Below, in pieces: positions 9,402-17,960 of a stretch of 64,000 bases of DNA. The position numbers and the translations under genes are program-made. The notes under the pieces were generated by a model. It was not told the origin of the DNA, made no database searches, and saw only the letters and a list, made by a program, of their open reading frames with translations. Numbering within the stretch: the stretch's first letter is position 1; the number at the start of each line of letters is the position of its first letter. Source of the stretch: Clostridium sp. AWRP (lineage in GTDB: Bacteria > Bacillota > Clostridia > Clostridiales > Clostridiaceae); NCBI RefSeq assembly GCF_004006395.2, contig NZ_CP029758.2, positions 1,550,001-1,614,000 on the forward strand, read 5' to 3'.

Positions 9402-9581
9402 ATGGGGTTAAATAGAAAAATATTAAATAAAATTGTCACTAAAACAAACGATGATAAGAGGATGCAGAAATTTATAATTAATATCTTACAAGCAGAAAAC
9501 AAAGGCATTGGAAGATATACCAAATTTTATAGAGATCAATTAGAAAAGGCTACTGAGGAGGCTAAAGCTAATGAGGATTGA
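9402..9581 (+). CDS. Small basic 59-residue protein in the defence-like operon
   Basis: An ATG five bases after the helicase stop opens a 59-codon frame whose end overlaps the ATPase gene by 11 bases, so translation is coupled on both sides. The sequence is charged and predicted helical (RMQKFIINILQAENKG, then RYTKFYRDQLEKATEEA). No family is recognised. Position and overlap suggest a real gene, possibly a small adaptor comparable to the middle components of ABC-three-component systems, although it is shorter than those. Confidence 0.65.
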   Translation: MGLNRKILNKIVTKTNDDKRMQKFIINILQAENKGIGRYTKFYRDQLEKATEEAKANED

Positions 9582-11535
9582 TTATATAGAAATAATAAAC
9601 TATAGACAGTATATAAATGTAAGATATGAATTTGGAAAAAAGAAGGGTTATGATTTACATATAATTAAGGGAAAAAATGGTATGGGTAAAACCAACTTGC
9701 TTAATGCTATAACGTGGTGTTTATATAATGAAGAACCTCATTTAGGAAAAGAAAATTCAGGCAAACCTAGATTAAATACTTTAGTTTTAAATAAAGCTAA
9801 AGCTGACGGAATTGAAAAATGTGAAATAATAGTTAGGGTAGCATTATCTGAAAATAGCAATTCTATTGTTTTTGAAAGAAAGCAAGAGTATGGAACTAAT
9901 GGACATGGTTTTGAATATAAGCCGTCTTTTAGTGTCAGTTGCATACAAGGTCAAGGTGAAGCAAATGTGTTTACAGATGATGAAACTGCAAATAACTATG
10001 TTAATAGGTATTTACCCTATGGTATTAGAAATTATTTTTTCTTTGATGGAGAGCAATTAGAAAAATACGTTCTAAATGAGCAAGGCGAAGAAATTAAACA
10101 AGCTATCCATGTCATTTCACAGGTTAAACTTTTGACATCAATGAAGGATCGGTTGGAAAAAGTTGTGAATGAATTAAATTCTGAGGCAGGTAAAAAAAAT
10201 AAAAATATAAATGTTGAAGTTAAACAAAAAAATGATTTAAAAAACAAAACTGAGAATATGGAGGATACTATCAAGGAATTAAAAAAGCAAATTATAGTTT
10301 CTGAGAGTGTAATTAAAGAGTGTAATGATTTCTTGAAAGGTAAAGATGGTGTTCCAGAAAAAGAAAAAGAATTTGAAGATCTACAGGAAGACTTAGCAAA
10401 CAAGATTGCAGAAAAAGAAGAGGTAGATGCTGAAATACGTAAATTTATTATACGATATAAAACATTATTTTCATTCTATCCTGCGATTAAGGATGTATAT
10501 GATAAAATATGTAAAAAAGAAATTGAAGGAGCCTTTCCACCATCAATAGATAAAGATTATTTAAAGAGAATGTTAAAGGAACATAAGTGCTTTGTGTGTG
10601 ATAGAGATTTAGGTCAACATGATGAAAAATCAGTTAAAAACTTGTTAGAAAAATTATCATTATCATCGGAGCCAATTCAAATATTAACAAAGATCAAGGG
10701 CGAATTGGAAGATAGAATAGATGAAACTAAAGATTATATAGTAAAAAGGGACAAATTGTTTGGTAGAAGCAAATCTATAGAGGTTCAAATTGAAAAAATT
10801 GAAGAAAAACTTAATAAATTAGATAGTTATTTAAAACGTTTTTCTAACAAAGAAAAGATAAGAAATATGCACCAAAAAAGAATTGATAATACTAATTTAG
10901 TGAAGGTAAATAGAACTAGACTTGTAACATTAGAAGTCCAATTTGGAGAAATGAAAAAAGAATTAAAGAATATTGAGAATAAGATAAAAGATGATATGGA
11001 GGCAATAAATGAGTTTAATGATCTTAATAGAAAAATAGATTTTGCAATGAGATCAAAGGGGATTATTACTGCAATAGAAACAGAAATGATGGACGAAGTA
11101 AGAGAGAAAATGAGATGTGAAATAATGAAGTTATTTGAGGAGTTAGAGTGGAAAAAGGAATCATTTAGCCATATTGAATTGGATGAAATGTATAATTTGG
11201 AGCTATTTGATAACGATGAATTTCCATCAATAGGTACGTGTAGTGCTGGAGAAAGAGCTTTATTAGCACTATCCTTTACATTAGCATTACAAAAGGTTTC
11301 AGGTTACGATTCTATGTTGTTTATAGATACGCCTGTAGGTAGAATTGACGAGGACAATAGGGCTAATTTTGCTCAGGTATTAAAGAATGTATCAATGAAC
11401 AAACAAATAATAATAACATTCACTAATTCTGAATATTCAAAAGAGATTCAAAATGTATTTGAACCTATTAGGAGCTCTTTTGTAGAATTGGTAACTAAAG
11501 ATGAAAAAGTCACTACGTTAAATGTGGAGGAATAA
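9571..11535 (+). CDS. DndD-like SMC/Rad50-type ATPase
   Basis: This 654-residue AAA ATPase has a split ABC-type head. Walker A is GKNGMGKT (residues 34-41). FFFDGEQLE (about 157) is a block typical of DndD. Long coiled coils flank a hook-like CFVC (340-343). The signature is SAGERALLALS (about 555), and Walker B is MLFIDTPVGRID (about 585). DndD proteins work in phosphorothioate DNA modification with DndC and DndE, and SMC-like ATPases are also the sensor in several defence systems. No DndC (PAPS-reductase-like) gene is present. A radical SAM protein occupies the locus instead. It overlaps the small upstream gene and is followed 2 bases later by the 146-residue gene. Confidence 0.88.
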   Translation: MRIDYIEIINYRQYINVRYEFGKKKGYDLHIIKGKNGMGKTNLLNAITWCLYNEEPHLGKENSGKPRLNTLVLNKAKADGIEKCEIIVRVALSENSNSIVFERKQEYGTNGHGFEYKPSFSVSCIQGQGEANVFTDDETANNYVNRYLPYGIRNYFFFDGEQLEKYVLNEQGEEIKQAIHVISQVKLLTSMKDRLEKVVNELNSEAGKKNKNINVEVKQKNDLKNKTENMEDTIKELKKQIIVSESVIKECNDFLKGKDGVPEKEKEFEDLQEDLANKIAEKEEVDAEIRKFIIRYKTLFSFYPAIKDVYDKICKKEIEGAFPPSIDKDYLKRMLKEHKCFVCDRDLGQHDEKSVKNLLEKLSLSSEPIQILTKIKGELEDRIDETKDYIVKRDKLFGRSKSIEVQIEKIEEKLNKLDSYLKRFSNKEKIRNMHQKRIDNTNLVKVNRTRLVTLEVQFGEMKKELKNIENKIKDDMEAINEFNDLNRKIDFAMRSKGIITAIETEMMDEVREKMRCEIMKLFEELEWKKESFSHIELDEMYNLELFDNDEFPSIGTCSAGERALLALSFTLALQKVSGYDSMLFIDTPVGRIDEDNRANFAQVLKNVSMNKQIIITFTNSEYSKEIQNVFEPIRSSFVELVTKDEKVTTLNVEE

Positions 11536-11537
11536 AA

Positions 11538-11978
11538 ATGGATAATAAAGATAATGGAATTAAATTTTTGCATAGAGGTGCAGCAAAAAAAGAAATTGTA
11601 GATAGGATTGATAAAAATAAATTCTTAGGATTAAATAATCCGAATACAAGCAGAATAGATTTGTTCTTATTTGCTATGGCATTAGGAATGGATACTACAC
11701 CAACGGAAGTAAAACAGAAAGAAACGTTTATTCGTGATGAATATATAAAAATAAAGCATGATGCCTTTTTTTATTCAGCATTTATATACAAGATGGAAGA
11801 TAAAGAGAATTTTGATGCAATAAAAAATATAGATAATGTATATGAATTTGCAGAAAAATATGCGAATACTGGATTTGATTTAATCGATGATATGATGAAA
11901 ACTAAATCGGAGTCAGTTTCTGAATTAGAATTAGTAAAAGAGATGGACCAAGAATATGATAAATTTTTTGGTAAATAG
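11538..11978 (+). CDS. 146-residue protein, last gene of the DndD-like operon
   Basis: The ATG lies two bases after the ATPase stop, with GGAGGAATAAAA upstream, so the genes are co-transcribed. The protein is hydrophilic. A central segment, SRIDLFLFAMALGMD (about residues 37-51), recalls the DNA-binding region of DndE-type proteins, but the match is weak and the protein is longer than typical DndE (about 110-130). The acidic C-terminus is helical. DndE binds nicked DNA, and whether this protein does is unknown. It could equally be a system-specific partner of the ATPase. Confidence 0.75.
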   Translation: MDNKDNGIKFLHRGAAKKEIVDRIDKNKFLGLNNPNTSRIDLFLFAMALGMDTTPTEVKQKETFIRDEYIKIKHDAFFYSAFIYKMEDKENFDAIKNIDNVYEFAEKYANTGFDLIDDMMKTKSESVSELELVKEMDQEYDKFFGK

Positions 11979-12083
11979 TATGATTGTTATTAGTGATATG
12001 AATAAATTTTAAGACGAAATTATTTAACTTAGGCAAATTTGGAGATAGCTTTTTTATATTCTTTTGATACATAATCGACTAAA

Positions 12084-12116
12084 GGAAAGGGATTACTCCC
12101 TTTCCCTCGTCTTCTT
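12084..12116 (+). terminator. Probable terminator of the radical SAM/DndD-like operon
   Basis: A perfect 9-bp stem (12084-12092 with 12097-12105) and a 4-base loop are followed by a pyrimidine tract rich in T. It lies about 105 bases after the last stop codon. The T run is interrupted, so termination strength is uncertain. Confidence 0.5.
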
Positions 12117-12279
12117 TTCATGCTAATATTTGTTTAGTCTCCACCAACTATTTTTGTTGGGATGTCTATGTTTTCAGAAGTTTAGCACTTAAAAAATTTT
12201 TAGGACGATAGTCCTTTGAATTATAAAGCCTTATGAATATTTACAGTAGAATTAATAGATTCTGATTTTTATTGGAAAT

Positions 12280-12450
12280 TATGTAGAAAAAATTTGCATA
12301 ATAAAAACAACAGATAAATTTACATCAGTAGAAATCTTGTGGAATATAATGCATAAAAGATAGAATATTGAAAATAATATCTTTCATCAATTGAAGGCGG
12401 AATGGAATTTAGGTGCTAAATCTCTGCCAGTAAAATATAAATCTTTATAG
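12280..12450 (+). pseudogene. Remnant of a DDE transposase (C-terminal part)
   Basis: In one frame the sequence reads VEILWNIMHKR, a stop, then NIENNIFHQLKAEWNLGAKS. This is the RW-x-IEN-x-x-F-x-x-LK pattern near the last acidic residue of IS4-like transposases. The TAG at 12361-12363 sits where the family has tryptophan, so a TGG-to-TAG change explains it. Upstream stops and missing ends make it a fossil. Apart from this and the hairpin near 12090, I see nothing in 11979-12524. Confidence 0.55.
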
Positions 12451-12524
12451 AAATATTGTGTATGCTAAAATTGATACAAATATAATTACAAATAAAACCT
12501 AATAAAAAATAGGGAGATTTAATC

Positions 12525-13865
12525 ATGGAAAGAAAAATTTACATGGAGAAGCTTTTTTCAAAGCAAAGAGAAAAACTTATAGATATGTGTATTAGAATTC
12601 AAAAACAAGGGAAAAAATTTCTTTACATAATGCCTTCCAGTGCTGTTATAAAAGAAGTAAGGAGAAAGCTGTTAAATGAAGGATGTGGACTTTTAGGCTC
12701 TAGAGTAATCGTTTTCGATGATTTAGAAATGGATATAGTAAAGGAAGAAATTCCACAGGATAGAGTTATATTTGAGCCTGTGGTGAAGGTAATTATTTCT
12801 GAAATTTGCAGCAAGCTTAAGGAAACAGAAAAACTTAAATATTATGAGAAATTGTACAATAAAAAAGGTTTTCATAGTGAAATTGCAGCACTAATTAGAA
12901 GCTTAAAAAGAAATTGTATAGATGAAGAAAAGTTTTTAAAAGTTAAGGAAAACATAGAAGATGAAGTTTTAAAAGCTAAAATGGAAGATTTGTTTTTAAT
13001 ATATACAAGCTACAATAAAAATTTAAAAGAAAATAATATTTATGATAGAAATGATATTCCATTAGAAGGCATTAGATTAGCTCGCAATTTTAAGAAAATA
13101 AATAAATATGACTCCATTATAATAGATGGTTTTACAGATATAGAAAACATAAGTATAGAGCTTATAGAAGAAATAGCGGGGAGCAGTAATGTAAATATAT
13201 ATGTAAATTGTCCTTATGTAAATTCTTTTATGGAGGATTTCTTAGGGGAGGAAATAAAAAGTCCCTTTGAAAAAATGGGCTTTGAAATAGTAAGTGAAGA
13301 TGGGGAACTTTATGATATAAAAGATGACTTTAAGGAATTAGGAAATAAATTTTATTCAGGTGAAAGATTATCTTGTAATGTAGAAGGACTTAATATAAAA
13401 GCTTATCCTTGTATAAAGACGGAAATCAGGGAAACTGCAAGAGATATAAAAGAAAAGCTTATGGGTGGAGTGAATCCAAAAGACATTGCTATTTACATAA
13501 ATAATAAAGAAGATTACTCTCCATATATGGTTGATATATTTAATGAGTTTAATATCCCTGCGGCTTTAAATTATGAGATAGCTCTTAGCAGCTCAGAACT
13601 TATTAGAAAAATGGTTAAAGGTCTTTTAGAGTATGAAAAAGACAGCTGCTCTGGGGAAGAGTGGTTTAAAATATTGCACCAGCAGATGGAAAGTAAGAAA
13701 GACTATATGGCAGAGCTTATTTATAAGGTGTTTAATTCAAATATTGATGTTGATGATAAATTTGAACTTATGGCTTTTGAAGGATTTAAAAATTTAATTC
13801 ATGAACTAAAGCTTAGCTTTGAAAAAAGTGAAATGATTAATAACCTAAATTTCGTACAAATATAA
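12525..13865 (+). pseudogene. AddB-like nuclease/helicase, truncated by an IS
   Basis: The frame starts at ATG after GGGAGATTTAATC and encodes 446 residues resembling the N-terminal, helicase-like part of AddB/RexB-type proteins (PD-(D/E)XK nuclease family). Recognisable blocks include FLYIMPSSAVIKEVRRKLL, IVFDDLE and SIIIDGFTDIENI. Intact relatives exceed 1,000 residues and end in a nuclease domain with an iron-sulfur cluster. This frame stops three codons into an insertion sequence at about 13855, so the nuclease half is absent. A 25-residue piece with the expected cysteine motif is found at 23847-23924. The surviving half is probably non-functional. Confidence 0.75.
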
Positions 13866-14046
13866 AACTTGTATTTGTACATAAATTCCTGTTAGTATTA
13901 ACTATAATATTCCTTTAGCTTCCAATATTTTAGGCAAAGCCTGCTGGAATAATATACAAATATTAAAAATGATAACACTAAAAATAGCTAAAATTTTATT
14001 TCTAGTTTTGGATTAATTTGTATTGATTAAAAGTCAATTTTCAACT

Positions 14047-15336
14047 TCAGATATTAAAAGTCATTTGTATATATTTAGGACTACAAAGTGCGTCAGCAAT
14101 TAGCCTTGCTAGATTTGTTATCGGTGGAATATTTACACTAATTCCTTCAGAAGTCCTTTTTACAAAACCTTTTATAGTTCCAATACTTTTGACTAAAACT
14201 CTTACTCCTACATTTTCAAGTTCTGTTCCGCACAGAACTGTAGATTTAAACCAACTTATGAGATTATGTGTTATAAATACTAGCCATAAAAATCCGTAAA
14301 TGCCGTAAAACTTTGAAGTTCTTAGGTTTTTTATATGGTATACATTCTTTGCCATTTTAAAGAAAGCCTCTATAGTTTGATGTTTGTTATAAAAATGAAA
14401 TATCTCTACTGCGTTCATATCCTTACTGCTTATATTGGTTATTAGTAGTGAATATTTTAGTTTTCCTTTTGAAGACAGCGTCTGAACTATAATGTTTCTA
14501 ACTCCATTGTTTTCTGGAAGTTCGTAAACCCAAGCAGCCTTATCGGCCTGAGTATATTCTGAGTAATCTATATCTTTGGCAATATTTTTAGCACTTACTG
14601 TGGAGTATGCCTTGGTAACGAATTTTAACTTAGAAATTGAAAGCAGCTTTTCAACGTTATCTGATGAACCAAAGCCACTATCAGTTCTTAAGATTAAGTT
14701 ACCATTATGAAGTTGATCTTTATATTTAGACAGTATAGCTTTTAGTAAGTCATTATAGTGGTCAGTACAATGGGTATTTCCAGAATCTAAAAACATTGCT
14801 ACTGTTTCAGAATGTTCACCAGTAAAGGCGGCAGCTAGTTGATATCCTCTTTGATTTTTTTTCTTAGCAAAGTAGCCTTTTTCAGCTAGTTCAAAAGTTT
14901 TACCATTAGCAATTAGACCTGTTTGGTCACAGTCTACAACTACTTGCGTATGAGAGGAGATTGAATTACTGTGTTCCCTAAAAAGATGGTGGTGAATATC
15001 TTGCAGTTGGCTTATACTGTCAGAATCAAACCGTCTAATTAGCTCATTAATCTGTGATTGGTCTGGGGCCGTATCCATATCAAACATATTTAGAGCAAGT
15101 TTTTCTACACCAAGCTTTTCATTGATATCTTTAGTAGTCTCACAACCAATAACTATAGACATCATAGTAACAATAAGTTTTTGGTAAACAGAATAAGTTA
15201 CTTTTTTCATTTTAAGCTTAAAACTTTCAAATGGCTTAAATAAGTTGATTTTTAAACCAAATTGCATTACTGCAATTAACCAAGTGGAGGTAGTTTCCTC
15301 TTTACAGTTATTTTGAGTAAAGGTAAAATTATTCAT
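14047..15336 (-). CDS. DDE transposase, IS1380/IS4-like
   Basis: The start is taken at the ATG at 15336 (MNNFTFTQ), preceded by AAAGGCAGGT, rather than 12 codons upstream. The 429-residue protein has the RNase-H-like DDE core: VDCDQTG (first D), LILRTDSGFG (second D), and FYNKHQTIEAFFKMAK with the catalytic E in a Y-(2)-R/K-x-x-IE arrangement. It catalyses cut-and-paste transposition and is apparently intact. The sharp difference from the truncated genes on each side indicates recent insertion. The assignment to IS1380 rather than a related IS4 group is tentative. Confidence 0.88.
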   Translation of the reverse strand: MNNFTFTQNNCKEETTSTWLIAVMQFGLKINLFKPFESFKLKMKKVTYSVYQKLIVTMMSIVIGCETTKDINEKLGVEKLALNMFDMDTAPDQSQINELIRRFDSDSISQLQDIHHHLFREHSNSISSHTQVVVDCDQTGLIANGKTFELAEKGYFAKKKNQRGYQLAAAFTGEHSETVAMFLDSGNTHCTDHYNDLLKAILSKYKDQLHNGNLILRTDSGFGSSDNVEKLLSISKLKFVTKAYSTVSAKNIAKDIDYSEYTQADKAAWVYELPENNGVRNIIVQTLSSKGKLKYSLLITNISSKDMNAVEIFHFYNKHQTIEAFFKMAKNVYHIKNLRTSKFYGIYGFLWLVFITHNLISWFKSTVLCGTELENVGVRVLVKSIGTIKGFVKRTSEGISVNIPPITNLARLIADALCSPKYIQMTFNI

Positions 15337-15406
15337 AGGATAATACCTGCCTTTCTTAATTTTTATCTGCAAATAAAATTATACTTTAAGGCGTGGTATT
15401 ATCCTA
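15336..15406 (-). promoter_or_regulatory. Inverted repeat that can sequester the transposase start
   Basis: The perfect 12-bp inverted repeats 15336-15347 and 15395-15406 bracket the transposase start region. One arm covers the ribosome binding site edge and the first base of the ATG. A minus-strand TATAAT (15383-15378) lies between the arms, so transcripts from the element's own promoter would lack the outer arm while read-through transcripts from outside would fold and hide the start. IS10 and IS50 are known to be protected in this way. Here it is inferred from the geometry. Confidence 0.55.
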
Positions 15407-15462
15407 CTATTTATTTTTTGGAAACTACAATTTGGAAACTACTAAAGTTTTGTTTGTACAAA

Positions 15463-15998
15463 ACTTAGGTAATTATAATTACTTACATATTGATTTCGTA
15501 GATAAAACTGTGGATTTAGGAGGAGCTGTTCCATTAGATTTACATTGCAATTATTCTATAGATCAGATTATGGCTGCCTTTGGATATTTTAATGAAAATA
15601 AAAAGCCATCCTTTAGAGAAGGAGTAAAGTATTTTAGAGAAATGAAAGTAGATGTCTTTTTTATAACTTTAAATAAGTCGGAAAAGGACTATTCCCCTTC
15701 CACTCTTTATGAGGACTACGCCATGAATGAGAGGTTATTCCACTGGCAAAGTCAAAGTAGAACCAGTTTAGAAAGTGAAACAGGACAAAGGTATATTAAT
15801 CATTTCAAAACAGGTAATAAAATAGTTTTATTTGTTAGAGAAAATAAGAAGAAGGATGGTTTAGCTGCACCTTACATTTATTTGGGAGAGGCAGAGTATG
15901 TAAGTCACAGAGGAAACATGCCTATTAGCTTTGTGTGGAGATTGAAGGAAGAGATGCCTGCGGGGATTATGGGAGCAGCTAATAAGGGAGTAGTTTAA
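15463..15998 (+). pseudogene. DUF3427 C-terminal fragment of a DEAD/DEAH helicase
   Basis: The frame is open from 15393, but genuine helicase-type sequence begins just inside the right IS end (NLGNYNYLHIDF). It carries the DUF3427 hallmarks LFHWQSQSRTS, KIVLFVRE, YIYLGEAEYVSH and PISFVWRL, and ends at its natural C-terminus. The PLD and helicase domains that normally precede it are missing. It is therefore the tail of a gene destroyed by the IS event, different from the AddB-like gene left of the IS. The helicase at 20746-23238 lacks this domain and is a separate gene. Confidence 0.85.
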
Positions 15999-16001
15999 AA
16001 A

Positions 16002-16099
16002 ATACAATTGGTAATGCATCTTTAGGTTGGGGTGTGTACTTTTTAGGAGAAATAGATTTGGCTAAGAAATATTGTGAAGATACTATGTTTAGATTATGA
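16002..16099 (+). pseudogene. Short fragment, possible ADP-ribosyltransferase-like
   Basis: An unstarted frame directly after the DUF3427 fragment reads NASLGWGVYFLGEIDLAKKYCEDTMF and then stops (TGA 16097-16099). The G-x-G-x-Y-F...A-K-K-Y pattern recalls small toxin-like ADP-ribosyltransferase or DUF3990-type domains. It is too short to assign with certainty. Confidence 0.3.
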
Positions 16100-16171
16100 G
16101 AATAGGATATAATAGAGGTGTAAAAAATGTTTTCATATAATGCTAAAGTGTTTTTATGGAGGTATGTTTAA

Positions 16172-16336
16172 ATGAAGAATAATAATGAAAAATTATATGA
16201 TATATTTTTAAATTATTCTTACAATGATTTAATGGATTTGTTTAGAAAAGCTAAATGTAAAGAAGAACAGGATTTTTATGCTATGCTTTCTAACTTAGTG
16301 CTTCAAAGAGAAGCAGAAAAGGTTATAGGTAAGTAG
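16172..16336 (+). CDS. 54-residue protein, probable partner of the zeta-like gene
   Basis: ATG 16172 follows TGGAGGT at 16157-16163. The 54-codon product is helical and charged (LYDIFLNYSYNDLMDLFRKAK, then KEEQDFYAMLSNLVLQ) and ends one base before the ATG of the zeta-like gene. That is the arrangement of a small antitoxin-like gene ahead of a zeta-type kinase toxin. It appears intact although the toxin is not. The role is inferred from position only. Confidence 0.6.
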   Translation: MKNNNEKLYDIFLNYSYNDLMDLFRKAKCKEEQDFYAMLSNLVLQREAEKVIGK

Positions 16337-16337
16337 T

Positions 16338-16586
16338 ATGCCAACATATACAATATTTGCAGGAGTTAGTAGGGGTGGGCATGGAATACCTGATAAAGAT
16401 GTAGAAAGAAGATATAGTGAATCTTTAAATAACTTACTTAATGTTAATGAATTATGTGATGAAATTAATATTTATGATAACACAGATATATTTAAGCTGG
16501 TGATATCTATAAGAAATGGGAAAATGATATGGTATGACAAAAATTTACCTAAATGGACAAAAACAATAATGAATTCAGAAGTTTGA
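16338..16586 (+). pseudogene. Zeta-toxin-family ATPase with a large internal deletion
   Basis: The 82-residue frame joins the very N-terminus of a zeta-like P-loop kinase (PTYTIFAGV, where the family continues N-G-A-G-K-S-T) directly to its C-terminal part (RGGHGIPDKDVERRYSESL, INIYDNT, WYDKNLPKW). Roughly 100 residues, including Walker A and the nucleotide-binding core, are missing, yet the frame is preserved. Full-length relatives are about 190-200 residues. The product cannot phosphorylate anything. It is a disarmed toxin remnant next to its likely partner gene. Confidence 0.75.
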
Positions 16587-16660
16587 AAAATTATTAATCT
16601 TCCCCAGTAGAGTCTTTGAGTGTTTGATGAGTACTTGAGGGGGCTTTACATATGGAATAA

Positions 16661-16777
16661 GTAAGATTCATTGATAGATTAGGAAAAGAAAAAGGGATTA
16701 CAGATCAGTTGGCAAATTTTATTGAAATGTCCACATCGGCAGTATCAAAACAGGAAAATTTTAAGGAGAAAAAATGA
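16661..16777 (+). pseudogene. Fragment of an HTH (XRE/CI-like) regulator
   Basis: The open frame lacks a good start and encodes RLGKEKGITDQLANFIEMS, then SAVSKQ, a typical helix-turn-helix with LA and S-x-S-x-V-S-K. It stops by a TGA overlapping the next ATG. The N-terminal start and the rest of a repressor are missing. An unusual start codon cannot be excluded. Confidence 0.4.
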
Positions 16778-17517
16778 AATTTTGTGGTATAGATGTACAT
16801 TTAAGAACTTTGTCAATTGCAGAAATAGATGAGAATTTCAATGTAAGTTTATTGAAGAATATGATTTTGAATGAACTAAAAGAATATATAAAGAATACTC
16901 CTATAACTTTAATAGCAATAGATGCACCATATAACCTAAATCAAGGTTTAATGAATGATGAAGCATATAGAGATAAGCTAGGTAGAAAAATTAATGGACA
17001 TTATAATAAAAAAGTTTCAGAATACGAGTTATCAAGAAGAGGTATAAATCCATTTTCTACTCCATCATCTATGGAAATAGTAAGAAGTAAAAACTATTTA
17101 TCTTGGATGGAAACAGGATTCAAAGTATATAATATTTTAAAAGAAAAAGGATTTGAATTACTAAATGAAAGTAATTTAAATGAAAAGAAAGATAGAGGAA
17201 TGATTGAAGTATTTCCTCATGCTTGTTTTACAGTTCTTAAAGGAAAGCTTCTATCCAATAAAAATACTGAAAAAGGAATAAATAAGAGAATAAATGTTAT
17301 TGAGGGACAGGGCTTTACTGGAATTAGAGATTATCTTAAAAATATAAATAAGAAGTATAAGGATGATTTCCTGGATGCATTAATTGCAGCTTATACTGCA
17401 TATAAAATATATAATGGAAGCGGAACGTTTGTTGGTGATATGGTAGAAGGACAGATTGCTTTACCAGTAGATAAAATTAAAGATTCATATAAAAGAGCAG
17501 CAGATCTAACCAATTAA
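16774..17517 (+). CDS. DUF429 family predicted RNase H-like nuclease
   Basis: The 247-residue protein starts at ATG with AAGGAG seven bases upstream. It begins with MKFCGIDVH (first acidic residue of an RNase-H-fold), continues with LIAIDAPYNL (second acidic motif), a PFSTPSS block and MIEVFPHACF, and ends with DDFLDALIAAYTAY (C-terminal acidic helix). These are the conserved DUF429 motifs, and the family is predicted to be RNase-H-like. Its role is unknown. It looks intact in a region otherwise full of fragments. Confidence 0.8.
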   Translation: MKFCGIDVHLRTLSIAEIDENFNVSLLKNMILNELKEYIKNTPITLIAIDAPYNLNQGLMNDEAYRDKLGRKINGHYNKKVSEYELSRRGINPFSTPSSMEIVRSKNYLSWMETGFKVYNILKEKGFELLNESNLNEKKDRGMIEVFPHACFTVLKGKLLSNKNTEKGINKRINVIEGQGFTGIRDYLKNINKKYKDDFLDALIAAYTAYKIYNGSGTFVGDMVEGQIALPVDKIKDSYKRAADLTN

Positions 17518-17737
17518 TGGAGCACCAGATGCTCTAGAATTATTAAAAACCAAGCAGAATGAAGATATTAATGTAACTATAGCAGGTGAAAATAATGAAA
17601 TTGTAAATGTTACTTTGGTAAGTATGAAAAATAGAAGCGATGGCTTAAAAGTTTCAGATGAATATAAGAAAATACTTAAAGATTTTTGGGGAAGTAGTGG
17701 AGATGGAAAAGAATATATAATAAAAATAATATTTTAA
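17516..17737 (+). pseudogene. Unidentified C-terminal gene fragment
   Basis: A 73-codon frame without a plausible start overlaps the stop of the DUF429 gene and ends in TAA. It reads GAPDALELLKTKQNEDIN, later DEYKKILKDFWGSSGDGKEY. Codon usage and amino acid composition look coding. I do not recognise the family. It is probably the tail of a deleted gene. Confidence 0.4.
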
Positions 17738-17754
17738 AGGAATACATAATAATA

Positions 17755-17896
17755 GAGATAAGTTTTAACTTTCAGAAGTTTTATAAGATTTTGTAGAAAA
17801 GTTACTATTTAGCTCCATTTTTTTACTGTAAAAAGAGATGAATATGTTATAAAATGGTAGTAGTGTTTGAAACTTTATGTAAAAAGAGCAATTAAT
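17755..17896 (+). repeat. 142-bp intergenic repeat, copy A
   Basis: This is closely similar to 20521-20666. The best-conserved half is CTCCATTTTTTTACTGTAAAAAG, an AT-rich promoter-like stretch with TTATAAAAT, and ATGTAAAAAGAGCAATTAAT at the end (written in parts). Each copy lies shortly before a gene (17961 and 20746). In copy A the outer inverted repeat that is strong in copy B (GAGACAAGT/ACTTGTCTC) is degraded. Confidence 0.75.
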
Positions 17897-17960
17897 GAAG
17901 AATAATTTATAGAAAAATTTTAGTGAGTTGTTTTTATTGATAACTTAAGGAGCAGATGAA

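Larger units (their letters stand above)
13855..15462. mobile_element. Insertion sequence with IS1380/IS4-like transposase
   Basis: The element carries one minus-strand transposase gene. Candidate terminal inverted repeats are GTACAAATATAAAACTT at the left (from 13855) and AAGTTTTGTTTGTAC at the right (ending about 15462), matching in about 15 positions with one gap. Both flanks are coding, an AddB-like gene on the left and a DUF3427 helicase end on the right, but they are different genes and no target duplication is visible. A deletion or recombination therefore probably accompanied insertion. The ends are estimates from the repeats. Confidence 0.75.

Noticed and set aside
10032..10403. Minus-strand 123-codon ORF inside the DndD-like gene
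   Set aside because: Low-complexity Phe/Ser-rich translation opposite a Lys/Glu-rich coiled coil; typical shadow in AT-rich genes.
5393..11978. Classical phosphorothioate (Dnd) system
   Set aside because: Only the ATPase is clearly DndD-like. No DndA cysteine desulfurase, DndB or DndC PAPS-reductase-type gene is present, and the DndE resemblance of the last gene is weak.
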